From Kiritimatiellia bacterium (GTDB taxonomy: Bacteria; Verrucomicrobiota; Kiritimatiellia; RFP12; DVOR01): DNA of 8,192 nucleotides. The notes under the pieces were generated by a model. That model was given only the letters and a program-made list of their open reading frames with translations. It was not told the origin of the DNA and did no database searches. The translations under genes and the position numbers were made by a program. Numbering within the stretch: the stretch's first letter is position 1; every line of letters starts with the position of its first letter. Below, piece after piece: positions 1 through 7,022 of this stretch. The stretch is from positions 1 to 8,192 of the forward strand of contig JAFYMU010000079.1 of NCBI GenBank assembly GCA_017548245.1. Direction: 5' to 3'.

Positions 1-33
1 ATGAACTTCATCGAGATGTTCCATGCATAGAAG
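1..33 (+). pseudogene. Probable N-terminal remainder of the acyltransferase, cut off by in-frame TAG
   Basis: Read in the same frame as the acyltransferase that follows, the first nine codons give MNFIEMFHA and then TAG at 28-30. In LpxL/HtrB-type acyltransferases a segment of the form (N)(F/Y)-(I/L/M)-E-(M/T) lies just before the stretch seen here as the start of the next reading frame. I therefore read these bases as the tail of the missing N-terminal part rather than as intergenic DNA. The match is short, was made by eye, and the rest of the gene lies outside the window. Confidence 0.4.
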
Positions 34-675
34 ATGGATCAAGATTATCTTCGTGCGCATCTGGAAGGCTTTGAGCAGGCAGAGAAGGTCTTGCGTCAGT
101 TGATTGCAAAGCATGGCGGTGTGGTGATTGCCTTGCCGCACATGGGCAACTGGGACTTGGCGGCAGTGACCTGTTCGGCCTTTAATCTCCCCCTGATGGC
201 GATTGCACGTGCACAAAATAATCCCTTATTTGAAGCGTGGATGCGTCGGAATCGTCTGAATGTGCAGACGATTGAACGCCGCCATCCGAGTTCGTTTGTG
301 CGCATTGCCCATCACTTGAAGGGTGGGGGCGTCTTTGCGATTTTGCCCGATGTGCGTCATAACAAACCGGGTGTGAGCACCACGGTCTTTGGAAAGCCGG
401 ACGTGCAATTGGGCAAGGGGCTTGCGAAGTTCTCGCGTATGGCCAATGTGCCGATTTTGCCCATCGCAATGGTTCGTAAGGATGCTTCGCACCACCAGAT
501 TTGCCTTGGCGATCCGATCTATCCCGATTTGGATGCAGAGACGGCCGATGATGCCATTCGGATTACGCAGGCAGTTTGGAATATCTTTGAAAAGCGGATC
601 CGCGAGATGCCCGAACAGTGGTTCTGGCACAATCGTCGTTGGATTTTAACTCCGCTCTATACGAAAACTCGATAA
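34..675 (+). CDS. LpxL/HtrB-family lipid A acyltransferase, N-terminally truncated by an upstream in-frame stop
   Basis: The product is a lysophospholipid/lipid A acyltransferase (Lip_A_acyltrans family), which transfers an acyl chain to a lipid A precursor at the inner face of the inner membrane. The catalytic HX4D motif is present as H36-M-G-N-W-D41. A conserved P-D pair sits at 105-106, and the C-terminal family signature PEQWFWHNRRW spans 193-203. Family members are usually about 290-310 residues. This frame gives 213, so roughly the first 90, including the usual N-terminal membrane anchor, are missing. The ATG at 34 has no Shine-Dalgarno sequence and lies directly after an in-frame TAG at 28-30, so it is probably an internal Met rather than a true start. 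The gene may be a recent pseudogene, may be read through, or may carry a sequence error. The substrate (lauroyl, myristoyl or other) cannot be told. dapL follows 36 nt later with no visible terminator between, so the two may be co-transcribed. Confidence 0.8.
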   Translation: MDQDYLRAHLEGFEQAEKVLRQLIAKHGGVVIALPHMGNWDLAAVTCSAFNLPLMAIARAQNNPLFEAWMRRNRLNVQTIERRHPSSFVRIAHHLKGGGVFAILPDVRHNKPGVSTTVFGKPDVQLGKGLAKFSRMANVPILPIAMVRKDASHHQICLGDPIYPDLDAETADDAIRITQAVWNIFEKRIREMPEQWFWHNRRWILTPLYTKTR

Positions 676-711
676 TTCACATTCACTTGTTCTAAGGAAA
701 CGATACAACTT

Positions 712-1938
712 ATGATTCTCGTCAACGAAAATTTCGGTAAGCTTCAGGCTTCTTATCTCTTCTCTGAAATCGCGAAGCGCGTCAAGGCCTACCAGACGGC
801 CAATCCCGATGCCGCTGTGATCCGTTTGGGCATTGGTGACGTGACGTTGCCCTTGGCCCCTGCTTGCCGTGAAGCCATGCACAAGGCCGTGGATGAATTG
901 GGCGAAGAAGCCACCTTCCGCGGTTATGGTCCGGAACAGGGTTATGATTTCTTGCGTGAAGCCATCGCCGTGAATGACTACCAGTCGCGCGGTTGCGATA
1001 TCAAGGCTTCTGAAATTTTTGTCAGCGATGGTTCTAAGTGCGACTGCGCGAACATTCAGGAACTCTTCGCTCAGGAATTGAAGATCGCCATTCCTGACCC
1101 CGTCTATCCCGTGTATGTGGATACGAACGTGATGGCTGGTCGTACGGGTGATGCCGCAGAAGGCCGTTATCAGGGTTTGTATTACTTGGAAAGCACGGCT
1201 GAAAACGCCTTCGTGCCGGCTCCTCCGTCGGAACGCGTGGACTTGATCTACCTCTGCTTCCCCAACAACCCCACGGGCGCTGTGGCCACGAAGGAACAGT
1301 TGAAGGCATGGGTGGACTACGCTAAGGCCAATCAGGCTTTGATTCTCTTTGATGCCGCTTACGAAGCCTTCATCCGCGATCCTGAAATCCCGCACTCGAT
1401 CTATGAAATCGAAGGCGCTAAGGATGTCGCCATTGAATTCCGTTCCTTCTCGAAGAAGGCAGGCTTCACGGGCGTGCGTTGCGCTTTCACGGTGGTGCCT
1501 GAAAACTTGGTCGCTTACACGAAGGCTGGCGAAAAGGTGGCGATGCACGCCCTTTGGAATCGTCGTCACACGACGAAGTTCAACGGCGTCTCCTATCCTG
1601 TGCAGCGCGCCGCTGAAGCGGTGTACTCGCCTGAAGGTGCCCGTCAGACGGCAGAGCAGGTGGACTACTACTTGGGCAATGCCAAGTTGATCCGCGAAGG
1701 CGTTCAGGCCCTCGGCTTTGATTGCGTGGGTGGCGACAACTCGCCCTACGTGTGGGTGAACGTGAAGGGCGACTCTTGGGAATTCTTTGATCGCCTCTTG
1801 AACCAGGCTCAGGTGGTGACCACGCCGGGCGCAGGTTTCGGTAAGTGCGGCCAGGGTTACATCCGTATCTCTGCCTTCAATAACCGTGAAAAGGTGATTG
1901 AAGCAATGGGTCGCATCGCAGCAGCCCTTAAGCAGTAA
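712..1938 (+). CDS. dapL: LL-diaminopimelate aminotransferase
   Basis: This PLP-dependent, fold-type I aminotransferase converts tetrahydrodipicolinate plus glutamate directly to LL-diaminopimelate. It replaces the succinylase/acetylase branch (DapD, DapC, DapE) on the way to meso-DAP for peptidoglycan and to lysine. At 408 aa it has the normal DapL length. Family hallmarks include N-terminal [36 protein letters not shown] (69-78) and SDGSKCD (105-111). The aminotransferase motif NNPTG spans 185-189, the PLP-binding SFSK has its lysine at 248, and the carboxylate-binding arginine is R385 in YIRIS. The start is supported by an AAGGA at 694-698, with slightly long spacing. It follows the acyltransferase by 36 nt and ends at a strong terminator, so it is the last gene of its transcription unit. 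DapL is typical of chlamydiae, Verrucomicrobiota, spirochaetes, some Firmicutes and plants, which informs the host guess. Confidence 0.95.
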   Translation: MILVNENFGKLQASYLFSEIAKRVKAYQTANPDAAVIRLGIGDVTLPLAPACREAMHKAVDELGEEATFRGYGPEQGYDFLREAIAVNDYQSRGCDIKASEIFVSDGSKCDCANIQELFAQELKIAIPDPVYPVYVDTNVMAGRTGDAAEGRYQGLYYLESTAENAFVPAPPSERVDLIYLCFPNNPTGAVATKEQLKAWVDYAKANQALILFDAAYEAFIRDPEIPHSIYEIEGAKDVAIEFRSFSKKAGFTGVRCAFTVVPENLVAYTKAGEKVAMHALWNRRHTTKFNGVSYPVQRAAEAVYSPEGARQTAEQVDYYLGNAKLIREGVQALGFDCVGGDNSPYVWVNVKGDSWEFFDRLLNQAQVVTTPGAGFGKCGQGYIRISAFNNREKVIEAMGRIAAALKQ

Positions 1939-1951
1939 TGCTTGAACAGGT

Positions 1952-1990
1952 GACGTGTCGGGGAAGCCCCCGGCACGTCCTCTTTATTTT
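1952..1990 (+). terminator. Strong intrinsic terminator after dapL
   Basis: A 12-bp stem pairs 1952-1963 (GACGTGTCGGGG) with 1968-1979 (CCCCGGCACGTC) around the 4-nt loop AAGC. One T-G wobble is the only imperfection. The T-rich run CTCTTTATTTT follows. It begins 13 nt after the dapL stop and ends about 40 nt before the pfp start. Confidence 0.9.
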
Positions 1991-2017
1991 ACTCAATTCT
2001 CTTTTATCTTCATTTGC

Positions 2018-2023
2018 AAGGAG
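2018..2023 (+). promoter_or_regulatory. Ribosome binding site that fixes the pfp start at 2031
   Basis: AAGGAG lies 7 nt before the ATG at 2031. An earlier in-frame ATG at 1938 overlaps the dapL stop, but its frame runs through the terminator hairpin and adds 31 residues unlike anything in the phosphofructokinase family. The Shine-Dalgarno position and the family-typical N-terminus (MLIAQSGGPS) both favour 2031. Confidence 0.85.
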
Positions 2024-2030
2024 CGTAACA

Positions 2031-3221
2031 ATGACCGGCAATATGTTAATCGCACAGAGCGGTGGCCCATCGATGGTGATTAATCAGAGCTTGGTTGGCG
2101 CTATTTTGGCGGCCAAGGGTTCGGATAAGATCGTTGAAATCTATGGCGCATTGCATGGGATTCAGGGCATTTTTGATGAAGCCTTCATTAATTTGCGTGC
2201 TGAACCCGATGAGGTGTTGTTGCGCGTCGCCCAGACGCCGAGTTCGGCATTGGGTTCGGTGCGTCGTAAGCCGACGGCAGATGATTGCCGCGCCATCTTT
2301 GAAATCTTGGCTCGTCGCAATATCCGTTATTTCTTCTACATCGGCGGTAATGACTCGGCTGAAACGGCTAACATCATTGCAGAAGAGGCCGAACGTCAGG
2401 GTTATGAGATGTGCTGCTTCCATATCCCGAAGACGATTGACAATGACTTGTTGGGCAATGACCACACCCCTGGTTACGGTTCGGCAGGCCGTTTCGTTGC
2501 ATGCGCGGTGCGTGGCGATGACCTGGATAACCGTGCTTTGGGCGGCGTGAAGATCGACGTCATCATGGGTCGTAATGCTGGCTTCTTGACGGCAGCGGCG
2601 GGCTTGGCGCGTCAGGATCCCGATGATGGTCCGCACTTGGTCTATGTGCCTGAGCGCACCTTCACGGTGGATGGCTTTGTGAATGATGTGGCCCAGTGCA
2701 TGGAACGCTATGGCCGTTGCGTAGTGGCCGTGAGTGAAGGCATTCGTGGCGCAGATGGTCGTGCCATTGCCGAAAGCTTCTCGACGGAAACGGACGCGCA
2801 TGGCAATGTGCAGTTGACCTCGGGTGCCTTGGGTGAAAACTTGGCCGCCGTGATTCGCGAACGCTTGAAGATTAAGCGTGTGCGCGCCGATACCTTTGGC
2901 TTTATCCAGCGTTGCTTCGTGGGGATTACCTCGGAAAGCGATGCGACCGAAGCCCGTCGCGTTGGCGAAGAGGCTGTTAAGGCCGCCGTCAGCGGTGAGT
3001 ACCGCAGCGGCACGATTGCGATTTTGCGTCAGCCGGGCGAAGACTATGAGATTTCGTATGCCGTGAAGCCGTTGGCCACGGTCGCTAAGCACACCCGCGA
3101 ATTGCCGGATGAATACATCAACGCAGAAGGCAACAATGTAACGGAAGCCTTCTTGGCCTATGCTCGTCCCATTGTGGGGGCATTGCCTGAAACGGCACGT
3201 TTCAATCAGTTGCGTGCTTAA
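2031..3221 (+). CDS. pfp: PPi-dependent 6-phosphofructokinase
   Basis: This cytosolic enzyme interconverts fructose 6-phosphate and fructose 1,6-bisphosphate. It probably uses pyrophosphate, which makes the step reversible and usable in both glycolysis and gluconeogenesis. At 396 aa it has the N-terminal phosphate-binding AQSGGPS segment. GGNDS spans 105-109 and the catalytic PKTIDND spans 133-139. MGRNAG at 179-184 contacts the sugar phosphate, and a PER motif lies at 207-209. Two positions point to PPi rather than ATP. D108 sits where ATP enzymes have Gly (GGDGS), and K134 sits where they have Gly (PGTIDND). The residue before D108 is Asn rather than the more usual Asp, which I believe occurs in a subgroup of the PPi-type family. 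The start at 2031 is set by AAGGAG at 2018-2023. The gene is isolated between a strong upstream terminator and a weak downstream hairpin, so it is probably its own transcription unit. Donor specificity is inferred from the motifs. Confidence 0.92.
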   Translation: MTGNMLIAQSGGPSMVINQSLVGAILAAKGSDKIVEIYGALHGIQGIFDEAFINLRAEPDEVLLRVAQTPSSALGSVRRKPTADDCRAIFEILARRNIRYFFYIGGNDSAETANIIAEEAERQGYEMCCFHIPKTIDNDLLGNDHTPGYGSAGRFVACAVRGDDLDNRALGGVKIDVIMGRNAGFLTAAAGLARQDPDDGPHLVYVPERTFTVDGFVNDVAQCMERYGRCVVAVSEGIRGADGRAIAESFSTETDAHGNVQLTSGALGENLAAVIRERLKIKRVRADTFGFIQRCFVGITSESDATEARRVGEEAVKAAVSGEYRSGTIAILRQPGEDYEISYAVKPLATVAKHTRELPDEYINAEGNNVTEAFLAYARPIVGALPETARFNQLRA

Positions 3222-3249
3222 AAAGATGCAGTTTGGCACAGAAGCGTTT

Positions 3250-3274
3250 CAGGGCTTATCCTGAGCCTGCTTTT
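3250..3274 (+). terminator. Possible weak terminator after pfp
   Basis: CAGGGCTTA and TGAGCCTG can pair around a TCC loop (3250-3269) to make about 8 bp with one bulged G and one wobble. CTTTT follows. It is much weaker than the hairpins at 1952 and 8023 and overlaps the region where the next gene's promoter must lie. Confidence 0.4.
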
Positions 3275-3275
3275 G

Positions 3276-3284
3276 TGCTAAACT
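3276..3284 (+). promoter_or_regulatory. Possible extended -10 promoter element for the 3322 transcription unit
   Basis: TGCTAAACT matches an extended -10 box (TGN followed by TAAACT) about 38 nt before the ATG at 3322. No convincing -35 is seen at the expected spacing, which an extended -10 can tolerate. It is the best candidate in the 100-nt gap. The host's sigma-factor preferences are unknown. Confidence 0.35.
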
Positions 3285-3321
3285 ATTGCCTATTTCACGT
3301 TAGCCCCAAAGAAGGATTGGG

Positions 3322-5343
3322 ATGTTCCTAAAACAGATTGTTATGGCTTCTCTTATTGCCGTCGTTGCCTCCGCAACGTACGGCCAATCTGTTTTTGATA
3401 TGCCCAAACTCTTCCCGCAGCACCGTCAATATCTGAGCGAATTCGTGACGGCGCTTCAAAAGGGCAATCTTTTAGCCGCAGAAACTGCCGCACGCACCGC
3501 AGTCAAACTCTTCCCCAATGATGCCAACTGGCACTACAATGTGGCTTGCGTTTGTGCGAAGAGCCAACGCATTGATGAGGCATTGGTTTGGTTGCGTAAG
3601 GCAGTGGACTTAGGCTTCCGTGATGCACGTCAATTGCAAGAGGATACCGATCTCATCGCGTTGCGCCAGCAGGCAGCGTTCGGCGAACTCCTAAAGCAAG
3701 TCCAAGCGCTTGCAGGCAGTAAGCAACAGAATGCCACCTTGCGTTCGGCTCAGGCCGATGTGCTTGCCGTTGGTGCAGAATTAACGGTGACGCCGCAGAA
3801 TACCCAATGGAATTGGGACCCGAATCAGGGCGGTTACATGACCACGTTGTTGCAGCAGGTGGGGGATCGCACGGTCGCGGCAGAACGTTATCAAGGCCCC
3901 TATGCCGAGTTGATTCAACCGTGGTTGCGCGAAGGCACGGCGGCTGGTAACGCGGGTGATTTGTATGTGAATCGCGATGAAGATCGCACGCAAGTGTCCT
4001 ATGAAGCCTTCCCAGGCTTGACGCCCGTGGTCTATTCGGATGAGGCGCAGTTCGCCAAGGCACATGTTGGGGCGGCAAATGGTCTCTTTTCTTCTGGCGT
4101 GACGACTTACCCAACGGTTGGGTTGAGTTCCTTGTCGTTGGCCAATACCCTCTTTTGGCGTTCGCTCCCGCGTTTGATTACCACCGAAGCCCAGGCCGAT
4201 GTGCTCTCCTTCCGTTTGGCAGCGGCCAATCAATTGTACGTGTACGATGCCTCTTCGGATTATAGCGCCCAACATCAAGCTGATTTGTTGACGGCGTTGA
4301 CAACGCAGTTTATCGTTTCTGGAAGCCAGATGGGCACGGATACGGATGTCAAGGCAAAGGCCGAACGCCTCACGTCGTTGATCTTGGCGGGCCTTGCGGC
4401 GATGCGTCCTGAGACGAAGCAGGCAATGTTGCAACGCGGTTTGTTGGTGCCGACGATGCAGATGCTCTTGCGTCAACACGTGAAGGGCAGTAAGGGGTAC
4501 TGCACCCCAACCGCACATCCGACGGTCTTTGACGTGGATTGTATTGATGGCGAGGGCTTTATTCAAGTGGCTCATGCGTTGAAGCCCGCACAACTGCCCG
4601 TCTCCTTCCAGATTGCGGCTCGTTATGAGACGATGCCCCGTCAGTACATTGATTACTTTGATGCGCCGCAGAGCGAACGCATCTCTGACACGCCGTGGTC
4701 GATTAAGCGTGTCGTGCGTGGCAAAGAGAAGACGCGCAAGTTGACGGTGGCGGCTCAAACGGTTGAGCGCGGCGTGACCTATCAGTGGTTTGTGGTAAAT
4801 GGTTTGGAAGAGAAGATCCGCATCCGTTCGTTGACAAAGGATAACGCCTTGGTCACGCTTGAAGTGGATTATCACGGTGCTTACGAACAAGAGGGCTTCA
4901 AGAAGCGTCATGTTGATTTGGCCTGTGTAGCTTTGCGTGATGGCAAACCCGCTTCGGCGCCGTGTTTCGTCTCCTTCCGTTATCTTGCGAACGAACGTCG
5001 CACGTATGATGCCAAGGGCCGCATTCAACAGATTGATTACACCGTGCCGTCAACAGGGTTTGTTTACGAAGATCCCGCACTGTCCGCCTTTAAGAATTGG
5101 CGCGACGATTACCAGTATGATGGTGCAGGGCGTTTGATGGGATGGACGCGTACGACATCCACCGGAACGCAAGTGGAATTTGATGCCTACGGACGTCATA
5201 TCTTGGACAAACATCCAAACGGAAAGCCGAAGCGCGTGGTAAAAGTCTCGTATATGCCGCGTGTGGATGCGAAGAGCAATGCGGTGACTTCGCCGGCGAT
5301 TGAACTTTTACAAGCTGATACAGAGCACATGCTAACCCTTTAA
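3322..5343 (+). CDS. Secreted TPR protein with C-terminal YD-like repeats, function unknown
   Basis: I do not recognise a named family for this 673-aa protein. The first 20 or so residues form a signal peptide: Lys at 4, hydrophobic 6-18, and a likely signal peptidase I cut after A18 (ASA) or near G21. Export to the periplasm or beyond is therefore expected. Residues about 41-125 form TPR-like helices with the pattern W-x-Y-N-x-A-C, a following D-E-A-L-x-W-L-x-K-A-V, and D-x-D-L-x-x-L-R. These suit protein-protein contact. Residues about 130-550 show no domain I can name. A conserved-looking patch, YFDAPQSERISDTPW, lies at 445-459. The C-terminal part has three Y/F-D-x-x-G-R units at 562, 599 and 620, like the YD repeats of Rhs proteins, but too few for an Rhs shell. 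A good Shine-Dalgarno (AAGGA near 3312-3316) supports the start. The ABC permease begins 14 nt after the stop, so the two are almost certainly co-transcribed. Confidence 0.75.
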   Translation: MFLKQIVMASLIAVVASATYGQSVFDMPKLFPQHRQYLSEFVTALQKGNLLAAETAARTAVKLFPNDANWHYNVACVCAKSQRIDEALVWLRKAVDLGFRDARQLQEDTDLIALRQQAAFGELLKQVQALAGSKQQNATLRSAQADVLAVGAELTVTPQNTQWNWDPNQGGYMTTLLQQVGDRTVAAERYQGPYAELIQPWLREGTAAGNAGDLYVNRDEDRTQVSYEAFPGLTPVVYSDEAQFAKAHVGAANGLFSSGVTTYPTVGLSSLSLANTLFWRSLPRLITTEAQADVLSFRLAAANQLYVYDASSDYSAQHQADLLTALTTQFIVSGSQMGTDTDVKAKAERLTSLILAGLAAMRPETKQAMLQRGLLVPTMQMLLRQHVKGSKGYCTPTAHPTVFDVDCIDGEGFIQVAHALKPAQLPVSFQIAARYETMPRQYIDYFDAPQSERISDTPWSIKRVVRGKEKTRKLTVAAQTVERGVTYQWFVVNGLEEKIRIRSLTKDNALVTLEVDYHGAYEQEGFKKRHVDLACVALRDGKPASAPCFVSFRYLANERRTYDAKGRIQQIDYTVPSTGFVYEDPALSAFKNWRDDYQYDGAGRLMGWTRTTSTGTQVEFDAYGRHILDKHPNGKPKRVVKVSYMPRVDAKSNAVTSPAIELLQADTEHMLTL

Positions 5344-5357
5344 CGATTAAGGACCTT

Positions 5358-7010
5358 ATGAAATTCTTGAACTTATCTCCTTTGACACAGAAGCGACTTG
5401 AACGTTTTCGTCGTAGCCGCGTGGCGTTTTGGTCGTTGCGTTTGTTGATTGTGCTCTACATCATTAGCTTGGGCGCAGAGTTTATTTGTAACGGCAAGCC
5501 GTTGCTGATGCGTTACAATGGCGAATGGTCGTGCCCCTTCTTGTTGACCCAACCGCCAGAAAATGTGCGTGAAGCCACGGGGGAAACGACGCACGTGGAC
5601 TATCGTCTCTTTACCAAGAGTGAAGCCTTCAAGAAGGATAGTGCCAACTTTGCCTTGTTTGCACCTGTGCGTTACTCGCCCGGTGAAACGTTGGATACCG
5701 CTGACCTTGAAGAAGATAAGGTGGTGACCTTGTCGTTGATTCCCAATCAGCCGGTGGGTCGCTTCAACTTAACCCGTGACTTTGCAATCGTTCGTCAGGA
5801 CAACTGCAAGCAGTTCTTCCCCAATGTGGAATTGCACGATGGCCACACCAACTTGGCCGATGTGATTGATGTGACGCCGGAGTTGCGTCAGGAGATCAAT
5901 CGTCGTATGTTGGGCGAAGCCTGCGGTACCTATGAAACGATTGTCACGCCGATGCCGTTGCGTGCCTTCAAGTGGCAGCAGTTGAAGTTGGTGCTTTCGC
6001 CGACGTCGGGCGAAGAATTGCCGGCGACCTTGCGTGTGAATTTGCGCGCCATCTTGCCGGATAACCAACGTTTCTTGCCGAAATTGACCTATGTCTTCAC
6101 GCGTACGGAAGACGAACAGGGTGAATTGACGGTGATGACGTGCAAGTCTTGGGGTAAGCATACGCCTCCGCCCTCTGAAGAATTGTTGGCCCAGTTGAAG
6201 GAGTGGGCGGCCCGTGGTTTCCGTAAGGACTTGACGGCTGCTGATGGCATCTCCTACATCGATCCTGAGATGGGCACGGTCTATGCCGTTTACTCGGGTA
6301 ACAACATCCGCTTCCCGTTCCCCCCGACGAGCCGCCACATCTTTGGTTTGGATGGCTCGGGTCGTGACGTCTTCTCGCGTATTGTCTACGCCACGCGTAT
6401 TGCGATGAGCTTCGGCTTGTTGTTGGCTGTGACCGCCACGGTCTTGGGTATGACGATTGGCTCGATCCAGGGTTACTTTGGTGGTAAGGTCGATATCTGC
6501 GTGCAGCGTTTCACGGAAATCTGGGCCGCCATGCCCTTCCTCTACATCATGGTGTTGGTGGGCGCCGTCTTTGGACGTAGCTTCTGGTTATTGTTGTTGG
6601 TCTACGGCCTCTTCTGTTGGTTGGGCTTGTCCTACTACATGCGCGCCGAATTCTTGCGTTTGCGTAACCGTCCCTTCGTGGCCGCCGCCCGTTGCCAGGG
6701 CTTGACGAATGCCCGCATCATCTTCCGTCACATCTTGCCGAACGCCTTGACGCCGATTATCACCCTCTTCCCCTTCTTGTTGGTGGGCGCAATTGGTTCG
6801 TTGGTGTCGCTTGACTTCTTGGGCTTCGGTTTGCCGCCGTTGACGCCGAGCTGGGGCGAATTGTTGAACCAGGCTCAGACCTATCGTTGGGCATGGTGGT
6901 TGATTCTCTTCCCATCGCTTGCCATTTTCACAGTGATGTTCCTTACCGTCATGGTGGGTGAAGGTGTGCGTAACGCATTTGACCCGAAACCGTTCAGCAA
7001 GCTTCAGTAA
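5358..7010 (+). CDS. YejE/DppC-like peptide ABC transporter permease with large periplasmic insert
   Basis: This is an inner-membrane permease of the oligopeptide/dipeptide/microcin C importer type. TM1 lies at about 23-43 and is followed by AEFICNGKPLL-MRYNGEW. That closely resembles the start of YejE, where A-E-F-I-A-N-x-x-P-L leads into R-Y-x-G-x-W. The conserved pre-TM2 motif FGLDGSGRDVFSR starts at 329 and opens the BPD_transp-1 domain (about 345-545). The EAA loop that docks on the ATPase begins at about 442 (AAARCQGLTNARIIFRHILP), and LDFLGFGLPP lies further on. YejE is about 340 residues. This protein has 550, and nearly all the surplus lies between about 110 and 320, on the periplasmic side between TM1 and TM2. 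A TAAGGA at 5347-5352 supports the start. The ATPase gene follows 12 nt after the stop. No DppB/YejB-type partner permease is encoded nearby, although these importers normally need two different permeases. The substrate is unknown; peptides are the family default. Confidence 0.88.
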   Translation: MKFLNLSPLTQKRLERFRRSRVAFWSLRLLIVLYIISLGAEFICNGKPLLMRYNGEWSCPFLLTQPPENVREATGETTHVDYRLFTKSEAFKKDSANFALFAPVRYSPGETLDTADLEEDKVVTLSLIPNQPVGRFNLTRDFAIVRQDNCKQFFPNVELHDGHTNLADVIDVTPELRQEINRRMLGEACGTYETIVTPMPLRAFKWQQLKLVLSPTSGEELPATLRVNLRAILPDNQRFLPKLTYVFTRTEDEQGELTVMTCKSWGKHTPPPSEELLAQLKEWAARGFRKDLTAADGISYIDPEMGTVYAVYSGNNIRFPFPPTSRHIFGLDGSGRDVFSRIVYATRIAMSFGLLLAVTATVLGMTIGSIQGYFGGKVDICVQRFTEIWAAMPFLYIMVLVGAVFGRSFWLLLLVYGLFCWLGLSYYMRAEFLRLRNRPFVAAARCQGLTNARIIFRHILPNALTPIITLFPFLLVGAIGSLVSLDFLGFGLPPLTPSWGELLNQAQTYRWAWWLILFPSLAIFTVMFLTVMVGEGVRNAFDPKPFSKLQ

Positions 7011-7022
7011 AGGTGTGACGCA

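Noticed and set aside
646..1569. 307-codon open frame on the minus strand opposite dapL
   Set aside because: It is in register with dapL, and its end falls on a sense TTA codon in the acyltransferase gene. dapL is unambiguous on the + strand.
1938..2030. Upstream ATG at 1938 as the pfp start
   Set aside because: The frame would translate the dapL terminator and has no ribosome binding site. ATG 2031 has AAGGAG at ideal spacing and gives the family-typical N-terminus.
2046..3239. 397-codon open frame on the minus strand opposite pfp
   Set aside because: It is in codon register with pfp and ends exactly where pfp uses a rare TTA codon (2046-2048). Its translation has no recognisable motif, while pfp carries all its family motifs. 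It is a by-product of codon bias.
3781..5028. 415-codon open frame on the minus strand opposite the TPR gene
   Set aside because: It is again in register with the sense gene and bounded by a sense TTA. It is rich in Arg and His, as expected for antisense translation, and has no ribosome binding site or family signature that I can see.
5007..5343. Rhs/polymorphic toxin with C-terminal toxin domain
   Set aside because: Only three YD-like units are present, the protein ends soon after them, no toxin or DPxG-type cleavage motif is visible, and no immunity gene follows. The next gene is a membrane permease.
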